NCBI GenBank assembly: GCA_009746045.1
Contig: RPFO01000296.1
Span: 2,703,677-2,767,676 of the forward strand
Length of the DNA: 64,000 nt
Reading direction: 5' to 3'
DNA from: Mesostigma viride
Lineage: Eukaryota > Streptophyta > Mesostigmatophyceae > Mesostigmatales > Mesostigmataceae
The notes below the pieces were generated by a model, which worked only from the letters and a program-made list of their open reading frames with translations, had not been told where the DNA came from and ran no database searches. The translations under genes and the position numbers were made by a program. This document shows, piece by piece, positions 20,685 through 32,107 of this stretch (positions are counted from its first letter, which is position 1; every line of letters begins with the position of its first letter).

Positions 20685-21325
20685 ATCTTTACCATGCGCA
20701 CGTAACGATCGCTCAAATAATCCCTGTACTCTTCCACAGCCTCAGGTGACAACAAGCCCATCTCCACTCCCTTAGGCGTGACTGCCACCTGCCCACCCAA
20801 CACCTTGACCATTACACGGTTGTTGAGACATTGCTCTATCTCATTGCAGATCACCAGCCTCTCACGATACGAGCCTGTTCTCATCTTCTCCATGCATGCC
20901 ATCACCTGCTTCGATGTCTGTATGTGGCGCTCGACAAGACCCTGGTGCTCGTGGTCAGCTACCCCAGCAAGTTCTATCTTCCCCACACCCGGCTCACCCA
21001 CACAGCACTCAAACTGCTGATCGCACTCCAACACAGATGCCACACCAAACTTGGACCTGAGGAGACGCAATGCATCACACAAGTGCTCCTTCAGCTTGCG
21101 CTCAAGTGGCACCATGACCTTGTACCTGGAGAACCTGCCCACTGCAAGCACGTAGTCTCTGTCGTCATACATGAATACATCACACTGCACCACACCTCGC
21201 TCAAACTCTGGCCTACGTGCATGGAACTTGTGCGGTTTAGGTGCCCGCTCCTGACATTTGCGACACCTTAACCACACCTGCTTGCACATATCCACTAAGT
21301 CTGTAACCCTAGCATGGCTGCCCAC
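20685..21325 (-). CDS. Copia integrase core
   Basis: Zinc region end CRKCQERAPKPHK, then core motifs VVQCDVFMYDDRDYV (first Asp), SVLECDQQFECC (second Asp) and HQGLVERHIQTSKQVM (catalytic Glu). It inserts cDNA into the genome. The HHCC start (LHKALGHGHAG) is in the preceding frame at about 21300-21350. Confidence 0.85.
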
Positions 21326-21675
21326 TCCTCACCCGCATGCCCATGCCCTAGTGCTTTGTGTAACCGTGTGGCCATGTTAAGTACACTGAGCGACCCGGCT
21401 GCCTCACCGCACGCCGCACCATTCACATGTGCTGAACTAGGGTCTGGTGAGGTACCACCTACCGGCGGCCCGCCCGCTGCGGTGTGCCCCCCTGCAGCGC
21501 CTCCAACCCACTCATTCCCCATCCCCTGAGACACTGCCCTTCCCCCTTCTGCAGCTGTCCCATGCTCCAGGTGGCCCCCCTTCTCCCTAGTGCCTGCTAG
21601 CACCGCCACCTGAGCACCCAGGTAGGGTGAGTACACCTGGGGGGTCGAGCTGGCCTCCCCTGCACCAGCCCGCAT
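21295..21675 (-). CDS. Copia pol N-terminal segment with HHCC start
   Basis: A Gly/Ala-rich, low-complexity stretch ending in ATRLHKALGHGHAGEEWAAM, the usual copia H…LGH start of the integrase zinc domain. The frame then changes. A protease would be expected in this interval, but none is seen. Confidence 0.55.
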   Translation of the reverse strand: MRAGAGEASSTPQVYSPYLGAQVAVLAGTREKGGHLEHGTAAEGGRAVSQGMGNEWVGGAAGGHTAAGGPPVGGTSPDPSSAHVNGAACGEAAGSLSVLNMATRLHKALGHGHAGEEWAAMLGLQT

Positions 21676-21690
21676 GCCAACCTCACCTAG

Positions 21691-21902
21691 TCACCTACGG
21701 CCACCGCCCTGGGCCGCTGGGCACAGGTGAGTGTCCCTCGCAAAGTGCCCTGGCTGCCCACACCTGTGACACACCGCTGGTGCTTGCGAGTTGGCGTTGC
21801 TGCGTGCCTGGAGAGTGTCCTTGTGCCTGTGATAGCAATTGGCTGCCATGTGTCCCGACTTCCCACACACAAAGCATGCCCCATGCACCGCCGGCTGTGC
21901 AC

Positions 21903-21934
<32 letters not shown>

Positions 21935-22908
21935 GAGCGCTGTTGCTGCTGATACGGCGACGCAGCTGCAGGCTGTTGTGCATGCTGCTGCTGCTGCGGG
22001 TATGGCTGCTGTCTACCTTGCTGCCATCGCTTCCCAGGCATGCGCTGCGCTCGGCTGAAGCTGCCCTTATTGCCCCTACGCATCGGGCCCCCATTGCCCC
22101 GAGGCCCGCTGGGCCCCGCGCCGCTAGAGCCACCACCGCCCGCAATGGCGGCCACCTTGCCCCCATCCGGCGCTTTAGCAGCACCACCTTGGGCACCACC
22201 AGAAGAAGGAATGGAATTCACAGCGACAGGCGGTAATGCAGGGGAAATCAGACCCAGCTCATTGAGCTTACCTTGGGCCCGCAGTTGGGCCACCATGTCC
22301 CTCTCCTCACCCTCGACAATGCCCGTGATAACCTCAATCGCCTTATTGAGATCATCCTCGGCTTTCTCACGCTTGAGAGCTGCCATGGCATTCTGGAAAT
22401 TAAGGTCCTTGGCATTGCGAACATAACGGTCCACCACCGCCAGTTCCACCACCGGAATGCCATCCTTTACACTCTCGTTTCTCGCATTTCTCAAAGCGAG
22501 AAGGTCGAGTGTGTAGGGACGCTTCGGCACCCAATTATAAATGCCAACATGACGAGACTTGGCAGATGCTTTCGATTCAAGAAGTGCTGCACGCAACCTA
22601 CCTCCAATTGCAGCGCCCTCGATTTTCTCGTCACGGCAGGAGCGCAGGCAATTTACTAGAATGGCGTTGTCGGCTCTAAACATTCCGGCATCCCGGAATA
22701 GCCCATACAGATCCTCGGTTTTATCTGCATGATCCGCCACAAACGCCTCAAACCTGTCACAGAAATCCTCTACCAATGTCACTGCCGCATCAAGAGGAAC
22801 TGTCCCGACTCGTGTTTTGCACAGCTCTATCAAATTCTTCTCATTTCTTAAATCCTTCCACCCAGTACGCTTTCTCGAATCCGTCTCTTCTTGTTCTTGA
22901 TCCGACAT
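21691..22908 (-). CDS. gag: Copia gag
   Basis: 405 aa from the ATG at 22908. The N-terminal half is a capsid-like helical region (GWKDLRNEKNLIEL, LYGLFRDAGMFRADN, RDMVAQLRAQGKL). Gly/Gln-rich low complexity follows (poly-Gln near 21900-21960), then a canonical knuckle CFVCGKSGHMAANC. A second knuckle, CHRCGQPGHFARD, lacks a Cys in the expected position; its next Cys is three residues late. It forms the particle and binds RNA. The next ORF is in the same frame after the stop at 21691. Confidence 0.85.
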
Positions 22909-22948
22909 TGCTACGTTTTTCCTTATTAATTAACCCCGTCCTAGTACA

Positions 22949-23531
22949 TGTTAAAATCGAGTTCGAATTTTATTAAATGATAATTTTACGGTAATCAGGT
23001 TACAAACTCAGAGCCAAGCCCCCAGCTTAATTTACCAGCGCAACCATAGCCATTGCCAGCATAGCAGCAACAACCGTTGGACCGCCGCAACACAATGCTG
23101 GCTTTTGGATCATCATCGTCTGTCAGGCGGCTAGGCTAGCCTGCGGCGCTAGGCACCGACGCAAGCCTGGGAACGCATCTCCGTTACACATCTCCGTTAC
23201 AACACACCAGCCGAGTACCGACCAATCGACACACACCAGTATCTCGCCACTTGTCACGCCAGCCGGCAGTACCCAGAATCCTAGTCCGCACCTCAGTACC
23301 GGACCAGTGCCTCACAGCCAAAGTCTAGGGCGTAACTCACGAGGCATAACGCACACAGCGTAACTTAAATCGTTGTGGATCACACAAGCCAAAATTCAGC
23401 CGAACCTCAAAACGGCTAAGTCCCAATGCGCCGAATTAACCCGAACGCCTCGAACCACAAAATGGCTAAGTACCGGCACACAATCATTAATTATTTCCAT
23501 GTGACTGCGAGCTGAAACCTATAATATAACA
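22949..23531 (-). repeat. Copia 5' LTR
   Basis: 583-bp copy identical by eye to 16730-17312. Followed on the plus strand by the duplicated GGCGC. Confidence 0.95.
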
Positions 23532-24243
23532 GGCGCCCCTTGCGAGCCTGCGCCTGTCTGAGGTAGTCCAACTTCTGCTGCCTTCGAATCGCGCGAATTC
23601 CGCGAATCTTCTTGGCGTCCATCCCCGTCAGGTTCTCCAACTCCGCGGCCGAAAACTCCTTCTCCAAGTCGTCACCACAGTAAAGCGTGGACATCAGCAC
23701 CATCCTGACGTCTCTGTCTGCGTCGCTTTTGGTCAGACCATCAAAAAAGCCGTTAATCCGAGCCACCCACAACCTGTTCAGTTCTGCCATCCGCTCCTGA
23801 TTGTAAAGCTTTTTCGCCTCATCATGATACAGCCCGTGACCTAGTTCAGCGGCCCTAGAGTTAAAGCCAGCAATCATCTGGTCGAAAGCCGGCCCCCGCC
23901 CCTCGGGTTTTGTCATCGCCTGAGCCGCTTCAAACGCCTGGTCAGCGAAATATTCCCCAATAACCCTCTTTGATTTCTTGTATTCTCCCGGCCGCTTGAC
24001 TTCCTTGGCTTCAGGCTGCGCTGGATTCTGGTTCTCATCTCCGAAAACCCTTTTTGCGCCAGTTGGCTGCTTCGTCCCGGTGTTCAACTTAATTGCACTG
24101 AATCCTGGACGACCGGACGCAAGAGCGAAAACTCCCACCCGTTCGCGTGCTGCATGCCATGACGACCGGCACAACGAAATCCATGCAAATCGAGTATCGT
24201 TGGGAAAAGCGACAATTACAGACAAAGTTTGAAAGTGTATCAT
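23532..24243 (-). CDS. DDE-type transposase, exon 1 (N-terminus)
   Basis: The ATG at 24243 is the only in-frame candidate with no upstream extension seen. The first roughly 50 residues may be untranslated. The later part (KRPGEYKKSKRVIGEYFADQ … TGMDAKKIRGIRAIRRQQKL … QARKGR) is helical and basic, and ends in a KGRPLP motif directly before the exon 2 sequence, as in related transposases. Joined with exons 2-4 the protein is about 1029 aa with no frame break. Four palindromes lie just upstream (24259-24517), in its promoter. Confidence 0.75.
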
Positions 24244-24650
24244 TTTTTACCACGATTGGGGTCTAGCTGCAGCTAGACCCTTAGAGGGGCTTTTTCCGTT
24301 AGACGAAAAGATTACCTGATGTGGTGAACTTAGCATACCCCGACCAAGATTGGGGTCTCGCTGCAGCTAGACCCTTCATTGCGGCGTGCGATTGTTAAAT
24401 CACAGACTTCTGATTCATTAATTTTATAGCAACCATAAAGAGGGTCTAGCTGCAGCGAGACCCATGAATTTAAGCTATTGCTTGTGGTCATAAATGGTCT
24501 AGCTGCAGAGAGACCCCAATAAGGACGAAAAGATTTCAGGTTTTCCTCACCTTCGCGGCTCATTCTCTTATTAGTTCTCCCAGAACACTCAGATACCTGC
24601 ATGGCGAGAATAACAAAAATAACACAGTAGCATTGATAAAATTTTGAGCC
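24244..24650. promoter_or_regulatory. Transposase promoter side with four palindromes
   Basis: About 400 bp noncoding. Palindromes begin at 24259, 24353, 24442 and 24496, spaced 94, 89 and 54 bp. Before insertion of the LINE and other passengers this would have faced the promoter of the plus-strand gene at 44447, which carries a matching group of palindromes. Confidence 0.5.
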
Positions 24651-26193
24651 ACGAGCCACGAGCCACGAGCCACGAGCCACGAGGTAGCCATGGCTGTCGG
24701 AGCTCATAACTTTCACGTTTGAGCGCCGAATTCAGCTGTGAATATCACAATCGCTTCGTCTTTCTAAGACGCACATGCTGATATAATTTTCCGACGCTAT
24801 TACGCAATATACGATGAGCAAACGCCTCTCGACGCAACGCAGCCTGGCGGCTGCGCTCGGCAATGAAAATACGCCTGCAGCTTCGGCTGCAGCTTCGCCC
24901 CCCGGCCCAGATGGCAACGGTGACACTAGTCGTGCACTGGTGCTCGCCCAGCCTCCCGGGCTTGCCTCGCCATCTGCCTCGCCTGACCCCAAGCGCAGTC
25001 GCTCTGCTGAGCCGCCCTGGGAAGAGCGCTCCTTTGACGCCAACGACCCCAGCTACTGGCGCCAAGGCGTAGGCGCCTTCATGGACGACGTGTTTTCCGG
25101 CAATCACGCCTCGCTTCTAACCCTGTGCGTGCACTTCACGTCCCACAACCGCGGCCGCTGGCCTGCTAATGGCCAGCTTGCCGACCCCGCCGAGGCTCTC
25201 CCAATCCTCCACCGCATGAGTCGCCCCAAGCTTCAACGCTTCGCCCTCTGCTCCCTTGCTGGACGCTCCGAATCCGCGCTCTGGGCTTCCCCCCCGCCCC
25301 CCTCCACCTTCCCCACCGAAGCCACCATCCGCACCCTCCTCAAGGAAGCTTTCGAGCAGCACGTGACCCCTCTTGCCGCAGATGTGGCGGCACTTGGCGG
25401 CACGCTGGCTGCTGAGCTTCCCACCATCCCCACCGCCACCGCCACCCTCCTCGCCTCCACCCCGGCCCCCCCCCCCTCCGCCTCCATCACCGCCCAGCTC
25501 CGCGACATCGACCAGCGCCTCAAGGATAATGCAATCGCCATCGAGGTCTTGCAGAACACAGCAGGCCTCACCGCCCAGGCAGTGAAGGACATTGCCGCCA
25601 AGCCCGCCTCGGCTGGCCTGGCCGGCGATGCTCCTCCCATCACGACCTGGGCGGACATGCTTAAGCAACATACCACCTCCACCACCTCCGCCGTCGCAGC
25701 CCAGCTCCAGCGGCAGACGCTTGACCTCCGCGAGGAGGCCGAGCTCGCCAAGCGCAGCCTCAACGTCATTGTCAAGAATCTCAAGATGGAGGAAGGTGAG
25801 AATTCCGAGAAGCTTGCGCGTGTTTTTGAGAGAGAAATCCTTGATCGCATGGGCCTTACTGGTGAGATCGAGCTGGCCGCCCACCGCCTTCCCCGTGCGC
25901 GGGGTAAGGCCGGGCCGCCCCCGCTCCTTCTCACCTTTAAGACCCCGGCGGACAAGATTTCTTTTCTCAGACGCCGCAAGCGGCTCGAGAAGACTCTCTT
26001 CACCCTTGACGACGACTTGACCCTGGCACAGCAACAACGACGACGGGAGCTATGGCAGACCTACCTCCAGCTCCGGCAGACCAAGGCGGGCCAGCCGGTG
26101 TACTGGAAGGGGGCGGCCATCTACGTCGGCCACAAGCCCTGGCAAGCGACCCCCTCGACCACCGCGGCCCCAGCAACTCCAGCCCCAGCCTAG
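24651..26193 (+). CDS. L1-like LINE 5' UTR and ORF1 protein
   Basis: The leader has several gagccac repeats (24653-24690). ORF1 starts at the ATG at 24814 and gives 459 aa. The N-terminal region is Ala/Pro/Ser-rich with a basic PKRSRSAEPP patch. A central coiled-coil-like stretch follows (ASITAQLRDIDQRLKDNAIAI, LDLREEAELAKRSLN). Next is an RRM-like segment (SLNVIVKNLKMEEGENSEKL … REILDRMGLTGEI … FKTPADKISFLRRR) as in L1-type ORF1 RNA-binding proteins. No ORF2 follows, so the copy is incomplete at its 3' side. Its 5' end recurs inside the CACTA element. Confidence 0.7.
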
Positions 26194-28019
26194 GGGAATA
26201 CAGCAGTAGTGTAGAATAGTTAGACAGTGGCCTTGTACATGCCCGCCTACTACAGGCACTATACCAGCTGAGGCCTAGCCTTTTTAGTCATGTACATGTG
26301 TGCCTATGATGTGCCACACTCCAGACGATGCCTAGCCTTATTTAGTAATGTTGTGCCCATGCAGGGAGTCACTCTCTGCTGAGAAGCCATGCCATAGCTC
26401 TTGTATAGCCATGATGATCTTCCCCCTCACAGGCATGCTCCCCCCTTACCCGGGCATAGCGTGATAGACCATGAGGGTGCGGGTGCCCTGGTGCCCCTAG
26501 AGCAAGTGTTGCTTACATTCCCACCCTTGCAGGAAGTAGCTTAGAATGTATTATAGGCTCATATGCCCCTTCTCAGGGCTATGTGCTACATATACTCCCA
26601 ACGGAGTTATGTTCCTAATTAATTAATTAATTGATAAAATTGTTTATCAGAAAATATATATACTAATTACAGTATATTTTGCAAAAGATTTTATAATATA
26701 TTGTGAATAGCATGGATTAATTCCACTTACTTTAATAATATGGTATGTTAAAGTATATAGAATCATTATTTAGTAAATCATTTACAAGAAAAAGTGGTAT
26801 AGACTATTATTATTATATAGTTCGGCAATCTATGATAGTAAGACATACCGGATGTCAGGTTTATCAGCGGCCTCCAGGGCTATAGCGTCTCGCTGCAGCG
26901 TGACCGTTTGGTGCTATGACTGATTTCAGTAGATGTGCAGAAAAAAATTTATTTCCATGACCACACCAGGAATCGAACCCAGAACCTCATTGTACATTTC
27001 TGCATGGTAACGATGTCAGCCAAACATCCGAATGTTCCCAGGTAAATGGGCTGGAGGTCGTCTCTTTTTATACCTGCGGCCACAAGCACGGGTGACGGCA
27101 TATTGGATGTCGTCCAATCCGCTAGCTTGGTTCCAAAAGATGGGATCGAGCTTTTGCACCAGCGCCGCGCTTCCAGTTTTCAGTTCCGTGGGGAGGAACG
27201 AGGATGCCACGTTTCCAATTTTTTCAATACCGTTCAGCCCTGTGACGCCGCGTCCGGTTTGCGAATTGCGACCGTCCCATCGCCCATCGAAAAAGAAGCG
27301 CAGCCGCAGAGAGACCCCATAGCTAATAGTAACCAGCTGCAACCGTTTGCATGCTACCTGCTTTTTTACAACATCGCTTTGCTACCTGTGCATAACGAAA
27401 GGAAATCGGTCTTCAAGCAATTAAGGCAATCAGTCTTCATTTTCCCGCATAAAGAAAAAAGGTGAGCTTTTGCCGCATCGTGGATGGTAGGCTGACAAAG
27501 TTTGTTCTATCAAAAACGGCAACTAAACAGCGCATGCACGCCGACGACACACTTAGCCAGCTGGGCGAAGACATGTCCTTGCTGCCATCGCAAGAAACTC
27601 TATGTTGCAGCAAGAGTGATAAAAATGTCTGGCTTCCTTCTTTTCGTTGCTAGCTAAACCCTGCAGACATCTCGGTAGAGTCAGCTAAGCCGATCCTAAT
27701 CCACATCTGGCATCCATCCCTTTAGTCTAGTTGCCATGGAGCGTTTCTTGGTCTCGCACATGTCGATCATGGTGGTGCTAGGCTTTCACTTGGGTCACCC
27801 TTTACATGTTTGCTATGCCTTTGGTCTGGTTAGGTTATAGGTGTAGATGTGCACATACTGCATTTGCTGCGTTTCTAATCGGTGATCCTGTTTGATGCTT
27901 TTTTTCCCCTTCATATCGTTTCGACGTTTGCATGCTACCTGCCGGATTATAACATCGGACGTTGCTACCTACCTGCATAACGATAGTTTGCAAGAAATCT
28001 TCATTTTGCCGAAACACAA
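26194..28019. other. Noncoding: LINE 3' remnant and native transposon spacer
   Basis: 26194-26640 looks like residual LINE or unclassified sequence ending in (TTAA)n. 26640-26860 is very AT-rich. Palindromes at 26885 and 27298 mark this as native sequence of the 41-kb element. 27345-27510 is duplicated, diverged, at 27926-28019 plus 39253-39297; the second copy is split by the YR element. On the minus strand at about 26960-26985 there is a GGTTCGATTCC B-box-like string without a full tRNA fold. Confidence 0.5.
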
Positions 28020-28454
28020 AATCGTGGTTCTCTGAACATAGTTTCTTTATAGTGAGATGGAAGGGTAGCCGCTATAGCTAGGTTATTGGGTTCACGTGAC
28101 AAACCTTTTGAGGCCGGTGCGGCCTGATCCGGATCAGTCGTGGCCAAAGCTTTGGCCAGTTTTTTCTTGGCCAGGTGGCAGGAGCTACGTTGAGATATAA
28201 ACCTGCCACTGTCTAGGTTTCTTGGCTCATGGCGTAGTGATTAACTAGATCTAGATTCTTTCTCTCACGCAATATGTGACCTAATAGCCCCGGCAGCCTT
28301 ACGTAAGCTGCCGGCAATTAGAACGCCACATGGCGTCATTTGTTCAGACGCAACATTTGCGTGGCGAAAAAATGCCGTCCGGGCCAAGGCCGCATGACAC
28401 GCAAAAAAGGACAAAAACAAACCCACCTAGCTAAGGTCGGCCTCTTTTCTTTTC
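28020..28454 (+). repeat. YR element repeat A1
   Basis: 435 bp, the same as A2 at 38699-39132 except for one extra A in the CACGTGACAAA region. Confidence 0.95.
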
Positions 28455-28694
28455 ACGAGGGCGGCGACAGCAAGCCAGGGGAAACGAACCTCTGGTTTGA
28501 CGAACCTGTACTGTCGGAGCCATTTTTGGCCCTGAGCAGCAATGCCGAAGGGGCGCAAAGCTACAGGAGGGCAGGCAGCGCGCGGGGCAGGCCGGGATTT
28601 ACGGACGGCCAGTTGGGGGATTTAAGGGAAACGGGAAAAAAGGAGGGGGGACGGACGAACGGCTGGCGCGGGACGGGGAAGTGAAAACGACTAG
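28455..28694 (+). other. Probable gag leader or N-terminal remnant
   Basis: An open frame runs through here (…GGDSKPGETNLWFDEPVL…SYRRAGSARGRPGF…), in the position where gag should begin. It ends where the inverted-array insertion starts. No family signature is seen. Confidence 0.35.
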
Positions 28695-28696
28695 AT

Positions 28697-29222
28697 GGGA
28701 ACTATTGTCTTTATCAACCCCCTGAGACAACGCGGGATGGGAACTAACATCTTTCTCACCCCAGCGGAAAAAGAAGGGATGGAACTAGCATTTTTACGGT
28801 AAATCCCCACCCCCGTAGAAAACGACGGGATGCGAACTAGCAGTTTTACGGGAAATCCCCACCTCAGTAGAAAACGACGGGATGGGAACTAGCATTTTTA
28901 CGGTAAATCCCCATCCCGGAGAGAAAACGACGGGATGGGAAGTAATATCTTTCTCACCCCGTGAGACAAGGACGGGATGGGAACTAATATCTTTCTCACC
29001 CCGTGAGACAACGACGGGATGCGAACTAATATCTTTCTCACCCCCGTAAGTCAACGACGGGATGGGAACTAATATCTTTCTCACCCCGTGAGACAACGGC
29101 GGGATGGGAACTAATATCTTTCTCACCCCATGAGACAAGGACGGGATGGGAACTAATATCCTTCTCACCCCCGTAAGACAACGACGGGATGGGAACTAAT
29201 ATCTTTCTCACCCCATGAGACA
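28697..29222 (+). repeat. 42-bp tandem array, forward arm
   Basis: Repeats of GGGATGGGAACTAATATCTT with TCTCACCCCGTGAGACAACGA. Variants with 'AGCATTTTTACGGTAAATCC' lie in the first part. Confidence 0.85.
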
Positions 29223-30058
29223 GGACCATATTTTTCAGACTCATGAGTCTGGATGCGCATCCAGACTCACCCAAGCCTATTGGCGCGGTACTCCAAGCAG
29301 GTCCGTAGCCTGCAGACAAGGCTCGCCTGTCGGCCTGTGGGCCCGCGGGCGCGTAAACTGTCTTCAGGCCGTAAGTGCAAGACAGCAGACCCCCGGCAGC
29401 CATGGCGGGCGAAACATTCTGGATATTTACGGGGGCGGCATGGACATTCACCTAAACGTAGATTGACGTTTCAATACCTTGTTTCTCAGCACGCAAGTTA
29501 GCGTTAATTTCAATCCGATAGATAAGGGATTTTATCATGGATTTTCTCCAGAGCTTGACAGTGTTTGTCATGGAAGACTGGTCCAATCCAGTAAATCAAG
29601 TGTCGGCATTACTATCGATTGTTCCTTTGGACTGCTGCATTTGCCAATTGAGCTATACTTCGAAGAGTGATATTGCCTTGTTATGTTGCCAGGCGGAGCA
29701 AATGTCGCCAGGCGAGTTACCGTCGACTGTGCTCGTCCTCACCTTGCAACAGTTGCAAGTACATGCACCTGGCGAGCGGGGTTGCTGGTGTTCTTTTCTT
29801 TCCTGCGAGCTGTCTTGGTTCTTCTGCGTTGTGCATTGTTTCTCGATGCATGTAGGAGCGCGCATATAAGCGGGCTTGCTTTCTTTGGGTCAGGTCCCGA
29901 TGGTGCGTTGTCAATCGAGGGAGCCCGTCATAATTATTTTTATTGTTTTTTTTTAATTATTTTAAAGCAGGCGTGCTTGTTGGGTATGGTTATTTACTTG
30001 TGGTTATATACTTCATACTTATGGCTATATACTTTATAGTATTGTTCGCTGCGGAGCT
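29223..30058. other. Noncoding, no gene recognised
   Basis: Contains a short palindrome around 29238-29275 (CAGACTCATGAGTCTGGATG…). No convincing coding sequence. Confidence 0.4.
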
Positions 30059-30765
30059 GTCATGGCTGTCATGGCTGTCATGGCCGTCATGGCCGTCATG
30101 GCCGTCATGGCCGTCATGGCCGTCATGGCCGTCATGGCCGTCATGGCCGTCATGGCCGTCATGGCCGTCATGGCCGTCATGGCCGTCATGGCCGTCTTGG
30201 CCGTCATGGCCGTCGTGGCCGTCGTGGCCGTCGTGGCCGTCGTGGCCGTCGTGGCCGTCGTGGCCGTCGTGGCCGTCGTGGCCGTCGTGGCCGTCGTGGC
30301 CGTCGTGGCCGTCGTGGCCGTCGTGGCCGTCGTGGCCGTCGTGGCCGTCGTGGCCGTCGTGGCCGTCGTGGCCGTCGTGGCTGTCGTGGCTGTCGTGGCT
30401 GTCTTGGCTGTCATGGCTGGCGTGGCTGTCATGGCTGTCATGGCTGTCATGGCCGTCATGGCCGTCATGGCCGTCATGGCCGTCATGGCCGTCATGGCCG
30501 TCGTGGCCGTCATGGCCGTCGTGGCCGTCGTGGCCGTCGTGGCCGTCGTGGCCGTCGTGGCCGTCGTGGCCGTCGTGGCCGTCGTGGCCGTCGTGGCCGT
30601 CGTGGCCGTCGTGGCCGTCGTGGCCGTCGTGGCCGTCGTGGCCGTCGTGGCCGTCGTGGCCGTCGTGGCCGTCGTGGCTGTCGTGGCTGTCGTGGCTGTC
30701 TTGGCTGTCATGGCTGGCGTGGCTGTCATGGCTGTCATGGCTGTCATGGCTGTCATGGCTGCCAT
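30059..30765. repeat. 9-bp minisatellite (TGGCCGTCR)n with higher-order copies
   Basis: About 78 copies of TGGCCGTCG, TGGCCGTCA and TGGCTGTCA. Two higher-order blocks (about 30190-30425 and 30515-30725) repeat the same order of variants, including the irregular TCTTGGCTGTCATGGCTGGC joint. A 9-bp period keeps all frames open, so the long Pro-Ser-Trp, Met-Ala-Val and Thr-Ala-Met reading frames are not evidence of coding. Confidence 0.95.
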
Positions 30766-31995
30766 TGTTGTCGCCGCTATCGTTCCATGCGTTCAGTACT
30801 GCCTAGGTGTCTTGCATCGCTGACTTTTGTGCCCGTTTGCATCTCTGGGTTATTAACATAGCTGTATTGCTTGCATTGGTGGCTGTCTGTGATTGTTTGC
30901 CTTGTTGGTGCATGTGGTGATGGAACATGGGCCTCTGTTGAGAGGTCACGTAGCATTGACAGTGCTGTACACAATGTGCGACAATTTTTGGCAGGTCGCC
31001 ACCTTTCATCGTCTGAGTGGGCCCCACCCGCAATCAGCCTCAACTAGTTATCTAGGTACTAGGAGATTGGGGATGTGATATCGTCTTTGTGGTAAGTGCT
31101 CGCGGTGCTTGCTGCATGTGTGCTGGCTAGTGTTGGCATGTTGCTGGCTTGCTGGCTTGCTGGCTTTCTTGCATGCATCATGTGCATCTCTTGCGTTACT
31201 GACGTGAACAGAGGGGTCTGGGCTACATGCGGTTTGCAAGTGCTGCTATCTGCTTCCGTTGCTGCTATCTGCTACCTTGGCCAGAGCTAAGCTGATGGTG
31301 TTGGCCGCCAGCAACTGGCTAAGGGCGAGCAGAGCATTTTCAATGCCACATGAGCTGCCTACCTCAATCATGAACTTGCTGGATGCATTGGGGTGTTACC
31401 CATGTGGCTCACTCTTGTTGGAATAACACCGTGTATCTGTACCTTTCTCGCGCTCTACCTGTGTATACAACTTCCATTGCACACCCAAATGACAGGCTTT
31501 TTTGTTGTATTCTTGTACTTGATGTTGCAAGTATATAGCAATACTGTGACATACCATGTGGGTATGTCATGGAGAAGGCCTGCCTGACTACCTTATTATT
31601 GTACCCAGCCCGGTGCAGGTAGGGTTTTCACTACATGCATGCATTGTGTTAGATGCCCTTGTGAAGTGAGTCCATTGAACCCATCATAGCTTCTCATATA
31701 TATGCTTGCACGTGGTGCATGTAATGGAATGCGTGTGGCATGATTCTTGAAAATGCCAGCACGTGCCCTAATTCAAAGTGTTTTGTCGTACCACCGTGGC
31801 TCCACATCTGCTCCATCCACATGCATCAGTTGCAGTGTGGTGCCTCACCATTATTCAATAACATGTGGTCTCTCACCATTAATAATTCATTCATGTGATC
31901 AAGCGGTCGACCCGATGGGGAGCTCCGCGGAGCACCCGTGTTAGTTAAATAAGCAAACTCGTACTCCCGTTGGGGAGTCATGCACGTCCGAGTAT
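30766..31995. other. Noncoding, no gene recognised
   Basis: About 1.2 kb between the two simple-sequence arrays. I see no exon, RNA gene or transposon end here. Confidence 0.4.
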
Positions 31996-32003
31996 TAACC
32001 CCG

Positions 32004-32107
32004 ATGGATGGATGGATGGATGGATGGATGGATGGATGGATGGATGGATGGATGGATGGATGGATGGATGGATGGATGGATGGATGGATGGATGGATGGA
32101 TGGATGG
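32004..32107 (+). repeat. (GGAT)n microsatellite
   Basis: About 26 uninterrupted copies, changing directly into (GGGT)n. Confidence 0.98.

Larger units (their letters stand above)
16730..23531 (-). mobile_element. Ty1/copia retrotransposon in the transposase gene
   Basis: Two 583-bp LTRs (16730-17312 and 22949-23531) begin TGTTAAAATC, end ATAATATAACA, and appear identical by eye. The target duplication is GGCGC (16725-16729 and 23532-23536). It is transcribed leftward: gag (21691-22908), integrase, protease-like domain, RT and RNase H. Pol is broken by several frame changes. Removing the element plus one GGCGC restores the transposase reading frame exactly. Confidence 0.95.

Noticed and set aside
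25117-26037. Minus-strand open frame across the LINE ORF1
   Set aside because: Antisense shadow of a GC-rich ORF1; it has no domain and is poly-Gly rich.
26950-27030. tRNA gene on the minus strand
   Set aside because: A GGTTCGATTCC string and a plausible A-box-like string are present, but acceptor and anticodon stems do not pair. At most a SINE-like remnant.
29943-30823. Long open frames encoding PSW, MAV or TAM repeats
   Set aside because: They are by-products of a 9-bp repeat that cannot create stops in these frames; there is no start context, and the frames are open on both strands.
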